This document shows positions 1 through 12,683 of a stretch of 64,000 nucleotides of DNA, piece by piece. Both the position numbers and the translations under genes were made by a program. The notes beneath the pieces were generated by a model. The model searched no databases, was not told the origin of the DNA, and worked only from the letters and a program-made list of their open reading frames with translations. Numbering within the stretch: position 1 is the stretch's first letter; each line of letters starts with the position of its first letter. This DNA is from Sipunculus nudus (taxonomy: Eukaryota > Annelida > Sipuncula > Golfingiida > Sipunculidae), in the NCBI GenBank assembly GCA_026874595.1, contig CM049313.1, forward strand, positions 61,988,659 through 62,052,658. Direction: 5' to 3'.

Positions 1-2542
1 AGAATCTCCGAATTACGGACACTGTCTGGACCGTAAATAGGAGGCGCCCTCAGAGGTGCCCGTGAGGAGAGGTATCACTGTATATGTGTTTTGGATCATG
101 CTTTTTATGCATATACAAAAGCTAAAACTTATATTTTAAATATACTTCGGGGTATTTAATAAATAACTAAAATCCGTGACATTCCCGTGACAAACTGTTA
201 CATTTGTAGTATTGGATCCAACATTTATAGCACATTTACAGAATTTATCAAGTGCTTTCTCTTTTTATACTAGTGTAACCCCACAAATCGCCACCATATA
301 ATAAAATAAGTAACACCAGGCTTTCAAATAAATAAAAATGACGACAACTTTGCTTGAAACTTTTGGTGACACAGGTTGCTTTATTTGCATGCATCACTGA
401 GTTTTGTTCAGGATACATTATTTGTTAAGACATTTATAAAAGGAAAGTTCTTTTTTGTTTTATGAGTCATGCTCCCCTTCTGAAAACCATAACTTAAGTA
501 TTATCTTTGCTGACTTTCATACCATCATTTTTTTTACAAAATATATTCAAATGATCAATCTACTTCATACAGTCAAGACTGTATCTTAAAAAAATCCAAT
601 GTCAGCAGCAAACATCAAAATCATTAAATGTGGTATATTTACAACTATATAAATTCCCTGACAATTTTAAGTGTTCAAAAGATAATAAAATTCATTTATT
701 AATATGGAAAATAACAAAGGACTGACCATACAAACCAAGCCAGGGAACACATAAAATAATCTGTAGTTCCTCAAGCTGTAAGAATGCATGATTTTACTTT
801 GGTATACATGTACATAGGATTAAGTATTTTAAATATCTTTCCGTATCTTTTTTTTTCTCAAACAAACACATACCGTAGAACATTGTAGAATATATACCAT
901 AGATTCAGAGGAATGTGTTGTCAGAATAAAATATAAATTTTATCAAAGAGAAAATTATAAACATTTATATGTGATCAGATTCAAATAATTTTCAAATGGT
1001 TACTCTCATAGACCCGCGGTATTACGGCCTAGTGCTCTTAGCAGAATATAATACTATTATCGCTCTGAGAGTGTGGTCGTTTGTCGAGAGAGACACCTAG
1101 GGGCGACACCTAGTGATGAACAAAAAAAATGAACGTCTCTGGTAATCTCTAAAAAAGTGACCTTAAGCCATTTAAGCCTTTGAGTTGTACTAATGCAAAC
1201 ATTGTTTCGGCATCATGTTTCAGCTGATTAACGGACAAAAAGTCAGACCGACGGATAAACCGAGAGATATTTTAAAATATTACGTATGTATTAAGATTAC
1301 GACGTCGGGTCCTATCGACCACGTATCGCAATATAAATTTAACTAAAGTGACACCGTTCCCAGGAATTATATATCTACATTCATGGAAATCCAGGATATA
1401 AATTTGAAAAAATAAAAGGATAATAAATAAATATATAAAACACGGGAATGTAACGAATCGACCAGTCCAACAAGCAGGATTAATTACATATATTAAATTC
1501 CAGACTCACTCACCGTTGAAATTTAAAATATAAAATAAAACCTTGGGTTCACTGACTTTTTCGGGAATTCGCTCATACATTGCTTTTAGTTATACATAGC
1601 ACAACTTGGCTTTTATGAGCAGTAGCTCACTCTCCTGTGTCTCAAAATAATGTCAAACGACAGTAAGGACATAATCTAAATGTAATAAATCATGGACCGG
1701 CAGGGCTATTTGCAGACGTATATAAATTTGGAGAGCAATGACATTTATTTGACAAGGTAAAGTATTACATGATGGGTTCCAAGGCAGGTTTCGTGTTTAA
1801 TAAAGATCCTTAAAGTAAAAATCTTTGTCTGCAAGGCCGGCTTATATGCTCCGTATGGGTCAATTCTTCAACCTACATGCACGTGTCTGAGCTGGACCAG
1901 AGTACAAAGGCACAGCGGAGACTGTTGACTTTTCTTTTATTTCTTTGTGTGAATTGTCATAATAAGGACAGAACTTTGGTCATTGTTTCTTTATCTTTAA
2001 ATGGCCACAAGGAAGAAGACATATTTACTGTATAATTAAGTCATAGTGAATAGACAAATTTCCTGTGTCAACAAATTTGACATGTTGAAGAGGAATTTCT
2101 TCCAATATTTATCTCCATGCCACCTATACATAAGTGGTGATATTTTTTAGCCATTATTCTTCTAAACCGTATTCTTATTATTCTGCCACTTTCTTTTATT
2201 CGATTTCATTTATATTTACACAGGATGTACCGACTATGTTCCAATCAACTTGACCCAGTTTCAGTGATCACGACCTTTTTCAAGGTCACAGGGGTAAAAA
2301 AGTGCGATTTTTTTTTTCGGATTTTCAATGTCGATTTTATTCTGAACAATAAGGGGTACAGACAAAAGTTAAAAACTTCCCAACATATCTGGTTCCCAAC
2401 TTTCTGAGGATTCCACTTTGATTTCACTCATGCGAAACTATATGAGATAGGTGACTCATCACTTTTCAGTTAGGCTAGGTTCTGGATAACCATCAACTAG
2501 AAAGTTGAAATAAAAGTGGATGAAAGATGAGTGGGAGAATCC
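1..2542. other. AT-rich non-coding stretch, nothing recognised
   Basis: No convincing coding sequence, RNA gene, repeat or transposon terminus was seen. Open frames are short, overlap on both strands and have no recognisable domain. The sequence may be intron or intergenic DNA; neither can be decided from the window. Confidence 0.6.
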
Positions 2543-2556
2543 GGGGGGGGGGGGGG
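2543..2556. repeat. Poly-G tract (14 nt)
   Basis: An uninterrupted run of 14 G flanked by CC on both sides. It is one of thirteen G or C runs of 9 nt or more in the window. Confidence 0.95.
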
Positions 2557-2826
2557 CCGGTTGGTTGAGATCCGTAAGTCTTGTTACAAAAATTGTCACC
2601 GTCATTTTACTGTAATTTGAAATGATTATGAGCGGTGGTTGTCATTTTTTTTTTAAACTGACAATGACCTGGCTTAATCGTAGTAGCCGTGACAACCCGA
2701 ATCAGTAGGCATTGATAATTGGTCTGGTAAGACAGACAGAAATCTGGTCGAAATGTCAGAGGACCGATATGGCGCTAGGCTTGTTGGTGACATTGGTTAT
2801 TGAATTATATTTTTCATGTTTATTCA

Positions 2827-2830
<4 letters not shown>

Positions 2831-2882
<52 letters not shown>
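2831..2882. repeat. (TA)n microsatellite
   Basis: A pure TA dinucleotide run of about 52 bp, seen directly. Confidence 0.98.
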
Positions 2883-2883
<1 letters not shown>

Positions 2884-5269
2884 TGTTATAGGTATACAGA
2901 CGAAGCCGCTTAATCGCAAGAGGCTTTTGTCAAGCAAATTTATTGCAATTAACCGAAGTTGCATTTAGGCGAAGTTCACCGTCTACCATGTGTAAGGGGA
3001 AGCCGAATGATCGATTGGACCGCCGTATATCTAATTAATTTAGCATTTGTTTTGTTACACTATTCGTATCGTGATAAAGAATAAAAACACCAGTATTAGA
3101 TAAATTTTATTAAAAATAAAGATATTTACAAATGAACCCATTAAAAGCCAAGCCATAGATAGTTATTAAAGATCACACATATTAACTTAGGCAATGTACT
3201 TCGTATACAAAACATATACAAAATATGCAAAATGTCCGATGTAATTTACATCATGTTAACACCTAAAGAACTCTGTGATTTGCTTCTGTTATACAGGGAG
3301 TTGAACTGTGTCCTGCACGTGTGTCTCAAGTGCGTAAAAGTGTTCTATCTGGCACTGAGACTTGTCTGACTGTTCCAAACAATATGTGTAACGTATTTTT
3401 AACCTACCATTGTTAAACCAATTCAAGAGATGTGTGCTGTGACCGTATCGAACTGCATCACCGAGGACAGGGTAATTAAGGTCCTTTGTACACATTTGCA
3501 CCTGCAGTTATCACAGCGGCTACTTTTGAAGTTCCGGTCTATTATCATTAATGGGATAACACTAACACTAGTCACAGACTCTTTGAAGTACTTGCATTAA
3601 ACGTGAGTTTTCTACCTTTCTGCCCATATTTTCCCTTGCGTTAATCGCAATTTATTTACCCGCACATGGGTGGTAAGCTTAACAGATTATAAATACCGGC
3701 ATGATGTTAAAGCAGCTGCACTGGGCCTATTGGTGACATCGATTATTGAATTAGGATGGAAGTAACCATATAGTAATGATCGTAAATTATCATATAGCCT
3801 TCTGGATTCATGATAAATAAATAATTTCATATTTCATATGGTTTTAAATGGAAGCACTCCGAAGCAAGCGACAAAGGAAGCAATGGGCAGACGGGGCTAT
3901 ATACCGCCTGCCAGTATAAATAAATTATGAGATATCACTCTGTCCACTCCCAGCCCCTAATATTTTGACCGAACAAATTAAATTATCCTATCAAATCATT
4001 ACCTGATCAAAAGCAGACTCTTGCAGCTTCCACTCAAGCTATACTCTTTGAAGTGTGCATTAATTAAATAAAATATACAAAATACAGTCAAACAATATTA
4101 TCATAGATTATCCAAGTTACGGGTATTTATATCATGTGTTCATCATATAAATTGTAAAGTAATATTTGTAAAGTTGTCCCCAAACGTGTTCTTATACAGT
4201 TGAACAACGACTGGTTGCCTACCCTGATGCCCCTCCCCGCCACAAACTCCCTCAGTAATAACCTTGATTGAGAAAAAAGACCGAATCTCTAAAGTTTTTA
4301 TGGACAATTTACCATTTGGCCTTTGAATGGCCGCCGGGGTTAGTTCAGTTTGATCAGTTTGTCTATCGGCCCAATAGCTATGTTACGTTTTGTCTCCAAA
4401 GAATAAGTCATAAATTCTTTCGCTGACTCTCTGTGCGCGAGGGTTTCAAATTCGGGATGCTCGCGAAATGGAAAATATCGCAAAAATATGACTTTGGGAA
4501 TATGAAGCTTTATCTACACAGGGGAACAGCCACTTTTACTGTAGCCCAATGAGGTACAATTGAACAAGATTATTGTTATTTACGGTAACTTCCGCTTTTG
4601 CTTCTAAGCGCCATAAAGTATTCAAACGTTGAACGATTTCGAATTTTTCGATTAAACGTTAAATTTAATCATATTTCAGCTCAACGCAGTGAAACGTTAG
4701 GTATTCTCGTTGGAAATCCACTCAAATGTATAAGAATATACAAAGGTATTATCCAGTTTTATTGCCTTGCTCAAACGAAATGGCGCTGATATGCAAGTTT
4801 ACCGTAATTAATAATGAAGACAAATGCTGAGGTGCCCCATTGGTATCAAATTTTGTATATCTGTCACTACCGAAGAGGATATTCCACTCATTGCATTAAA
4901 GTACACAGTATAAGGTAATGTAAGTCAATTGTATAATTTTTTTAAGGTGAGATCGCGAAAATTATAGCCTCGCGAAACACTGCAGAAGTGGAAATCGCGA
5001 AAATTGTACCCGAATACAAAGCTAACTACAGTATCAGACCTACATTTTAAAATGATAAAATAAAGAAGTCTGTTTCCAGTTTTTGTTAAAAACTAGTAAA
5101 ATAGTACATAGTCTTCACCAAGAAAAAATATTTCACAAGCAAGTGTACGCTCCTTACACAGCAGTTTTTACACTGTGGTCGTTCCAGACATCTTTCCGTG
5201 TAACCGCTGCTTTGCGAGGCAAGGTTCTAAGGGCATGACCACCAAGGTGGGCACAGAGCAACAATTGTA
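2883..5269. other. Non-coding stretch, nothing recognised
   Basis: AT-rich sequence with only short spurious frames. No transposon ends, RNA genes or coding exons could be supported. Confidence 0.55.
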
Positions 5270-5490
5270 ATCAGAACAATGAGAGCGTGCTATCACATTA
5301 TGAATCAGCTCCACATTTTAAACATGCGACACCAACTCTCAGTGGACTGTTTACACCAAAACACCAGCTCTCATTGGTCTGATTCTTGGCCCTGTGCCAG
5401 AAACGGTGAAATCTGACCAACGAGAGTGGGTGTCGCATATTCGAAATTGAGACTGAATGCATAATGCGATACCACCATGTCATTTGAATT
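5270..5490. mobile_element. Palindromic MITE-like element
   Basis: Two diverged inverted arms of about 60 bp face each other (about 5287-5347 and 5410-5475). They share the cores GTGSTATCRCATTATG and ATGCGACACC, and CCA/GAGAG-type ends toward the loop. Weaker similarity continues outward for another 10-15 bp. The interior repeats part of the arm again in both orientations (CTCATTGGTCTGATT and its approximate complement). No open frame of meaningful size is present, so it would be a non-autonomous DNA transposon. No target duplication could be fixed, so the superfamily is unknown. Confidence 0.55.
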
Positions 5491-6465
5491 GTAAGTACAT
5501 GTATTCGGTATTTTGTCCCAATTTAAGGATCATAAGCCGCACTTTTTATTTTGTTCGGTGGAAATCTTTCTTTCCTTTTCATGCACAAAACCATAAGGAA
5601 TTGATCAAAAGGAAGACATTGACAAGGCTACCTTACATATGGGATAACAGTTACTGACCAGTGCTTTCAATATGCATGTGCTATGTTAGTGCTATTAAAT
5701 TATGAAAAGCAACCTGCTTTTGTGTAAGTTAATAATATCTCTATATTATCTTCGGTAAGGTATTCTGAAATGTAAATGTATTTGAAAGAGAATTCCAAAT
5801 ATCAGACTGATTTAAATTGTTTAAATGTATTATGACCGCAAGTAAACTAGCAACACTTTCTGACGACCAGTAGAATTTGAATTTCACAAAAAAAATACAA
5901 ATTTGAGAAATTAAAGAAATCCTTAAAATAAAAAGACGAAATGTAGACAAAATATTTACAAAAGGCGAATATTAAACGAAATGTGTCATAAAGAAAGCAG
6001 CAATCTCGATACGCTCCATAAGCAGCGGTTACGCTATGATCAACTATTCGCTTCACTACCTTCTGCAATAATCCGAGGTTGCCGGTCGGGTTTGGTCACC
6101 AGGCGGTGCCGTCTCTGCGTAATATTTAACCAAGCACATAGCAGATATCACCAGTTGTTCTTTGTGGTAACGGTCACTTTGCACTGAGTAGGTAGCACAG
6201 CTTGTTTTCACCACCCCTTGGAATACACATGATGCAATCGTCATCTTTCAACACAATCTCTGTACCGACTTGCTCGTGTGGCCTGAGGTCAGTTACCCCC
6301 CACTGTCTGCATATTTCCTTTCTTGCAGTGCTAGTGCTACACGAGTTTGCCACGGACTAAGCCGTATTTGTTTACACGCTAAGCTAATCAGACTGGTTCT
6401 ACCAGTTCTGCAGATTTGTTTAAACGCAGAGTCAAGATTTTACTTCATCCAGTGCAAACTGACTG
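5491..6465. other. Non-coding stretch, nothing recognised
   Basis: No supported gene or repeat. Several overlapping short frames run on both strands, none with a recognisable domain. Confidence 0.5.
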
Positions 6466-6866
6466 GGTGTTGCCTAGTCTCTCCAACAGACGCCAGGTGC
6501 CGCTACCGCTCTTGCACCAGTACGTCTGTTATTGGACGCCATTTTTCTTAGGAACGGAAGTGTTTTTTGGCATGCGTAAGGAATCCCCCTACTGTACCAC
6601 CCATGCAATAGACAAGCAAAAGAGGATTATTTATGCCACACAACTAAACAATATTGTTTACTTGTCTTTATTGGGGTCTGCCGGGTTTGTACAAGGGCGA
6701 CATCCATTCTGGATTCACCTCCAGATGCTAGGGGGTTTCCTTGCGCATGCCCAACGGCACTTCCGTTTTTCAAGATTCTTGAAAAAAAAATGGCGTCCAA
6801 TAACAGACGTACTGGTGCAAGAGCGGTAGCGGCACCTGGCGTCTGTTGAAGAGACGAGGTGTTGCC
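6466..6866. mobile_element. Mutator-like foldback MITE with 9-bp target duplication
   Basis: A 383-bp element (6475-6857) is flanked by the same 9-mer, GGTGTTGCC, at 6466-6474 and 6858-6866. The terminal inverted repeats begin T(A/C)GTCTCT(C/T)CAACAG. They run for about 120 bp (roughly 6475-6592 and 6728-6857), with an almost identical first 70 bp including the CAACAGACGCCAGGTGCCGC segment. The centre of about 135 bp encodes nothing recognisable but contains a smaller hairpin. Long inverted repeats with 9-bp target duplications are characteristic of Mutator-like elements. Short open frames across it read through the inverted repeats and are not genes. It must have relied on a transposase encoded elsewhere. 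Confidence 0.75.
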
Positions 6867-7812
6867 AAACCTGAAATATCCCCATAGCGTGTGAGTGGAA
6901 GGTCACCAGGTCACGCTCTGTGTTAAGAACGTACACTCTCGAACGCCAAGTAAATGTTTATCTTCACATAGAAAATCCTTATTAATAAGAAAATTGAAAT
7001 TTTGGAAACAAAAACACAAAATTAGACGAAATGTTTACAAAATGACAAAAAAATTAGATTAAATGTGTCAATTTTAATTTATAGTCGACTCAATGAAACT
7101 TTAGAAAGCGAAACATTTTCTTTACATTCATTTTGATGGTTGGTCGGCCGAAGCCCTGTAAAAGCTTGGACAACACAGCACTGATGTTGCCTATTATCTT
7201 CTCATAGGAATGTCACAGTCAACAGCAAGGCAAGAAAACGTTCCTCTTCAAAGGATCCCCATGAAAAGTGTCTGAGAAGCCGTAAGTGTGCCTTAATGAG
7301 CCTGTTAGAATTCATGGCCGACGCCGAGGACCCGATTTACGGCAAGCAGGGTGATAATCTCAAAGCCGGCCATCACAGGGTCGCTCCTTAGTGGCTCTTG
7401 ACGTAGTGAAGGCAGTGATTTGATGTTGTCACACAATCTCTTCATACAAAATTCAAGCCAGCTTACAAGAGTAGCCGTCCTTATACCAGCGCAGACGACA
7501 CAAGTTTTACCGCCTCTGTCCTCTATCTCTGCGAATACCTTTCACTATAAATCCTGCTGGCCCATTGCGATGCTGCTTTAATGTCATTCGCCGAAGCAAA
7601 GTGCCGCGTTCATTTGAGATTCCAGCGTATCTTTTTCGTAAGGACACTCCTTTCCTTTTAACCTAAAGGCCACCATGGTAGTTATGATAAAGAATTAGGC
7701 AATGCATATGGTTGAGTTATAAATATGTAATTTAGGGAATCGGGGTTCTTTTGCGACCAGAGGAATATCTAAAACTAAAAGTCACGTAGTATAAACCTGG
7801 ACTACTGTAGGT
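6867..7812. other. Non-coding stretch, nothing recognised
   Basis: The segment from about 7130 to 7650 is slightly less AT-rich than its surroundings, but no frame or domain could be supported on either strand. Confidence 0.45.
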
Positions 7813-8790
7813 GTTATAAATTTTCGTTTCAAATTTCACCGCATTTCATCTTATTTGTCGTTCAGGTTAAAACAGATCGAAATGCTAAAAAAATAACACA
7901 AACGCCTGTGGAGTTCAAGAAGTCCGAACGTATTAAAAGCAAATCTGAATGTGCATAACTATATTATTCATAAAGCATATTCAAAAACACAGGCTAACAT
8001 TAATGACAATTGAATGAGCTTGTTGACACACGCACTACACTAAACTTTCTCATTACGAGTTACCTAATTGCATAGAAGATTATTGGGAAATAAATATGAC
8101 TAAATTATAAAGTTACTAGTGGCATTATCGCAACATTTAATGATTATGTGTTTATCCCATAAAAGTGAAAGGACAAAAAATATTTGTCCTCACAAATAAA
8201 AAAAGTTTGGGAGACACGTCCCTCTGTCTAGGCCCATGGTACCTGTTACAAAACTGGGGCTGGTATTTAAACGTTCTGATACATATCGAATCACATTCAT
8301 ACAGGGATACAGACTGCTGTATATTTTTTAGGCATATTATAAAACTTTACGTGACATTATATATGAGAAACAAGGGAGTGGGCATGTTGGACGGCTTTAA
8401 ATTATCAAATTTGTATTGGTAAAGGTTAATCCCATAATTATCATGGCCTGAAACACTTTGAACTTAAACCTCGTTTATCATTTTTCATTGTTCTAAAATA
8501 TGTGAATATAAATCCATAGAGATTGAAAGATAGAAAGGCTTCTCAATATTTGGTTGAGGTAACCGCCTTCATTTTGTATTGCTAGCTTGACAGTGAATGT
8601 ATTTCTGCAAAATTCCATTTCGGTTTCGGACCACGTGACAAGGCGGCAGCGAATTCGGTGTACCACTGCTGCGGGTCCATTCATGGGTCATAACAGAAAA
8701 GAACTCCCGAAATGCGCACTTTTTTGTGAGCGAAACACAGCTGCCGCATGCTCACCACTATCCTTTTCAGCCTGAAGAGCGCTGACCCTG
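7813..8790. repeat. 978-bp tandem duplication, copy 1
   Basis: The segment from GTTATAAATT to GCTGACCCTG is repeated head to tail immediately downstream. The copies differ at one noticed base (C at 8038, T at 9016). It carries no recognisable gene. The 60-85-codon frames inside it appear in both copies only because the DNA is duplicated, and one of them starts at GTG rather than ATG. Confidence 0.95.
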
Positions 8791-9768
8791 GTTATAAATT
8801 TTCGTTTCAAATTTCACCGCATTTCATCTTATTTGTCGTTCAGGTTAAAACAGATCGAAATGCTAAAAAAATAACACAAACGCCTGTGGAGTTCAAGAAG
8901 TCCGAACGTATTAAAAGCAAATCTGAATGTGCATAACTATATTATTCATAAAGCATATTCAAAAACACAGGCTAACATTAATGACAATTGAATGAGCTTG
9001 TTGACACACGCACTATACTAAACTTTCTCATTACGAGTTACCTAATTGCATAGAAGATTATTGGGAAATAAATATGACTAAATTATAAAGTTACTAGTGG
9101 CATTATCGCAACATTTAATGATTATGTGTTTATCCCATAAAAGTGAAAGGACAAAAAATATTTGTCCTCACAAATAAAAAAAGTTTGGGAGACACGTCCC
9201 TCTGTCTAGGCCCATGGTACCTGTTACAAAACTGGGGCTGGTATTTAAACGTTCTGATACATATCGAATCACATTCATACAGGGATACAGACTGCTGTAT
9301 ATTTTTTAGGCATATTATAAAACTTTACGTGACATTATATATGAGAAACAAGGGAGTGGGCATGTTGGACGGCTTTAAATTATCAAATTTGTATTGGTAA
9401 AGGTTAATCCCATAATTATCATGGCCTGAAACACTTTGAACTTAAACCTCGTTTATCATTTTTCATTGTTCTAAAATATGTGAATATAAATCCATAGAGA
9501 TTGAAAGATAGAAAGGCTTCTCAATATTTGGTTGAGGTAACCGCCTTCATTTTGTATTGCTAGCTTGACAGTGAATGTATTTCTGCAAAATTCCATTTCG
9601 GTTTCGGACCACGTGACAAGGCGGCAGCGAATTCGGTGTACCACTGCTGCGGGTCCATTCATGGGTCATAACAGAAAAGAACTCCCGAAATGCGCACTTT
9701 TTTGTGAGCGAAACACAGCTGCCGCATGCTCACCACTATCCTTTTCAGCCTGAAGAGCGCTGACCCTG
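8791..9768. repeat. 978-bp tandem duplication, copy 2
   Basis: Direct continuation of copy 1 at a constant 978-bp offset, with about 99.9% identity. The right end abuts the tRNA-like sequence at 9775-9875. Copy 1 starts in unrelated flanking DNA. Such identity implies a very recent duplication or an assembly artefact. Confidence 0.95.
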
Positions 9769-9774
9769 GATGCC

Positions 9775-9880
9775 GCCGCCCGTGAAACATCCCACTGCTC
9801 CTCGGCTGAGATTCGAACTCACTATCTCCTGACTTTGAGTCCTGAACTCTATTCTGTCTTAACCATAAAAGCCGGTTTTT
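9775..9880 (-). mobile_element. tRNA-derived SINE head or tRNA pseudogene
   Basis: Read on the minus strand, the sequence has an A-box-like D arm (TATGGTTAAGAC, about 9852-9865). An anticodon-arm-like stretch with ACTCAAAGT follows, then a B-box match GAGTTCGAATCTC (9808-9820). Order and spacing resemble a class II tRNA such as tRNA-Leu. Acceptor-stem pairing is poor and no CCA-end context is clear, so a functional tRNA is unlikely. It is best read as the head of a tRNA-derived SINE or a decayed tRNA copy. The body on the minus strand would run into the duplicated segment. Confidence 0.5.
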
Positions 9881-12267
9881 CAACTTCAACGCTCGCATTG
9901 TCTGTCATCCTGGCCTGTCCGATGTAAAATTGTTTCCGGCGGGAAGGGCTCCTTTTAAAGCAAAGGACCTGCCTTTCGGCTGGCACAGACTTTTAATCTA
10001 AGACGGGGTTAATAGAAGGCATCTTTTACTACGTCTGGTTGGCCCTTTACTTTCACAAACTCCAAGTAGTTACCAGGAAAAGATGTTCAGACACTAAATA
10101 AATTTGTAAAGCCAATTTAAAAGTTGGAAAACATTTTCTGGTCGTCAGTACAAGCAAAAAGAAGACTTTCCTCCACCAGGTGTTATTTATTCAGTTTTCG
10201 CATCAAATTGAATTTAATGTGTCTTTAATAAAATTAATATAATCTCCACCTGCCCTACTGTACCACACTCATCCAGGGGTCTTCAGACCAATCAGTGTTC
10301 GTGACAGAAAAGTGATGTACAAAATGCTAAAATCATTATCTTGTATTAATCATCATTTGCATATACATGTATCTGCATACATTCTAAAGTTTAAAATGGT
10401 CCATAAAATTTGAATCCCAATCCAACCACTAGTTTTTTTTTAGAAATTCCACAAAGAAACTAGGTCAAACTAGAAATCAATTCTCCCCAGGCAATGATTG
10501 CATTCACTTATTCGGCCCATACACGGTTCATTCGTGCATAAGTGACTCTACATTTGTGAATATTCCTGGACGACTTCCCTGAATCAGGATTATGGGCCGG
10601 AGCCACACCAAAATCTAATCGATTCTTCATCTGCCAATTCCCGAAATGCCCTGAAAATTTTATGAGATTCCGTTCATGATTGCGTCAGTTATGTTGTGAA
10701 CAACACACACACATCCACCCACACACATCACACACACTAACACACTCGAACGGGGATGAATATATATCCTGTGGCGGGGATAATAACCATAAACGACGTA
10801 CCTGCACTAAATACCTAGGGAAGCTATCCTGTCACCCTGAGAATTATTTTAAAAGTTGATGTTAATCTATCTTCTGTACACATAATAGATACATTAACCT
10901 GAAAGCTTGGGATAATGCCAACACAGCCATGTTGGATTAGCTTGTATTGAGGAAGAATTCTTTAAAAAAAAAACCAAGAAGCAGAAGATTAAATGGAAAA
11001 AGGAGACACCGAAGAGCCAGCCGTGAGTAAAGCTGATCCCGTCCTGTATAGCAGCGTTCCGGATCCAACATCGGTGCATTGTTGTAGCCTTGGGGAAACT
11101 TAATCTCACAAGCGTTACCTGGTCCTTTTCACATACACATCATAAGCTTGGACAAAGTGGGTATAATAAAGACAGTTACTTTAATGAGTCCTGTCCTGTG
11201 GCTTCGGCTTAATTCCAGGGGTATCCTAATATGTTCCTTAAGGCAACATTTCAGTCTATTAGTTTTGACGGGAAGCTTCAGTCCCTGTATTTAGGCTTAA
11301 TCCCGGATTAAACGACCTATTTTTGTTAGATGTTTATAATCAGATTTATTTTTGCTTTTGACATTTTTTCCCTTTTCTCTGGTATACCTATGGATGATCC
11401 CCTTGTTATTTTGTAAATTGAGACCTCATTTTATACACGTGTAAAACCAGGGAGATTATTTTTGAAATGGTCAATATGCGAACACCAGAAACTTTTCTTT
11501 TGGTGCAGCAACACGCTAAAAAATAAAAACAGGTTTTTAGCACTTTGCCACTGCAGGAGGTCACACTGATATATTATCTATATAATTAATACGCAGTTTC
11601 TTTTTTTTTCTTCACAATAGTTTATCTGCTTCCGCTCTGATTTGACTCTCCAAATTCTGCACACGTATCGTCGGTGCGCTCTTCTAGGACAAGTTCAGTT
11701 TCTTCTGTCGGATTATTTCCTATTAAGTTGCATAGTTTATAATATTAATATTACCCCAATAGGTGACCCTATCTCTTGTGTGGTTTAAGATCGTCCACGC
11801 ATGCCACGCTTTTCCAAGGGATGCCCCGGGGAATTTTTCTTCATTTTGAGTTCACTGGCCCGTTAAGACCATGGCCAGAAAGCATGCAATCAGAGTTTTC
11901 GTGCAATTCGCGGTCTCGCGGGGCAACTTTAATCTCCATTGACTCCCCCCCCCCCTATCCATTATAACACCTCTACAGAAGTTTTTAATCTCTGAAAAGG
12001 TATTAGTGTTTTTTTTTTTATTCAAACTCTGAACAAAGACCAAATGACTCCTCTTTCAATGCGAGGGCTTTTCAGTTGGGAAAACAATTGGAATGGAGAC
12101 ATGTTGCACGACCAACGTTTGACATAATTTTTATTGGTTTACTGATATGTTGTTACCTTTAGATTAATAAGTTTCTTATCATGATAACCACGGTCTAAAC
12201 AGTTATCGCTTGTTTAAAAAAGAGGTAGTTCAAAAGGATCTCCTACAACTGAAACACAGTTTGGGCC
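9881..12267. other. Non-coding stretch with a CA-rich patch and a C tract
   Basis: No gene supported. Low-complexity ACACAC-rich sequence lies at about 10701-10745, and a run of 11 C at 11945-11955. The remainder is ordinary AT-rich DNA. Confidence 0.5.
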
Positions 12268-12283
12268 GGGGGGGGGGGGGGGG
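12268..12283. repeat. Poly-G tract (16 nt)
   Basis: An uninterrupted run of 16 G, jointly the longest in the window. Confidence 0.95.
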
Positions 12284-12583
12284 ATGAGCACCCTTATTCT
12301 CTTTTATGATATGCAATCAAAAGAAACTTTAAACCATATTACCAGTACATCTTTAAACTGATAGGGATTCTATTAACAAATAGGTTCTGCAGTCAGAGCC
12401 TCCGCCAGAATCTTCTTATCAGTCTTGTGTTTATGTGTACACTTTTTATGTTTCATGTTTTATGTCACGCTTCATTTACCGGTTTCACCTGGCGAGTGGC
12501 GAAACCTATACATATGAATAGGCGGCTTCTACACGGGGACAAAGTAATCATCCTTTGTCATAAAGGTATTAAGAATATCTATT

Positions 12584-12683
12584 ATGTTGATTCTGATTAC
12601 CTCCAAAATTCAATGGATTGATCATACGGTTTTATGTTGTTTCTGATTACCTCCAAAATTCAATGGATTGATCATACGGTTTT
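12584..12683. repeat. Two-copy 50-bp tandem duplication
   Basis: Copies at 12584-12633 and 12634-12683 differ at a single base (A or T at the seventh position). No coding role is evident. Confidence 0.95.

Noticed and set aside
8165-9400. Identical 85-codon frames in both duplicate copies
   Set aside because: Start codon is GTG and conservation merely reflects the recent DNA duplication.
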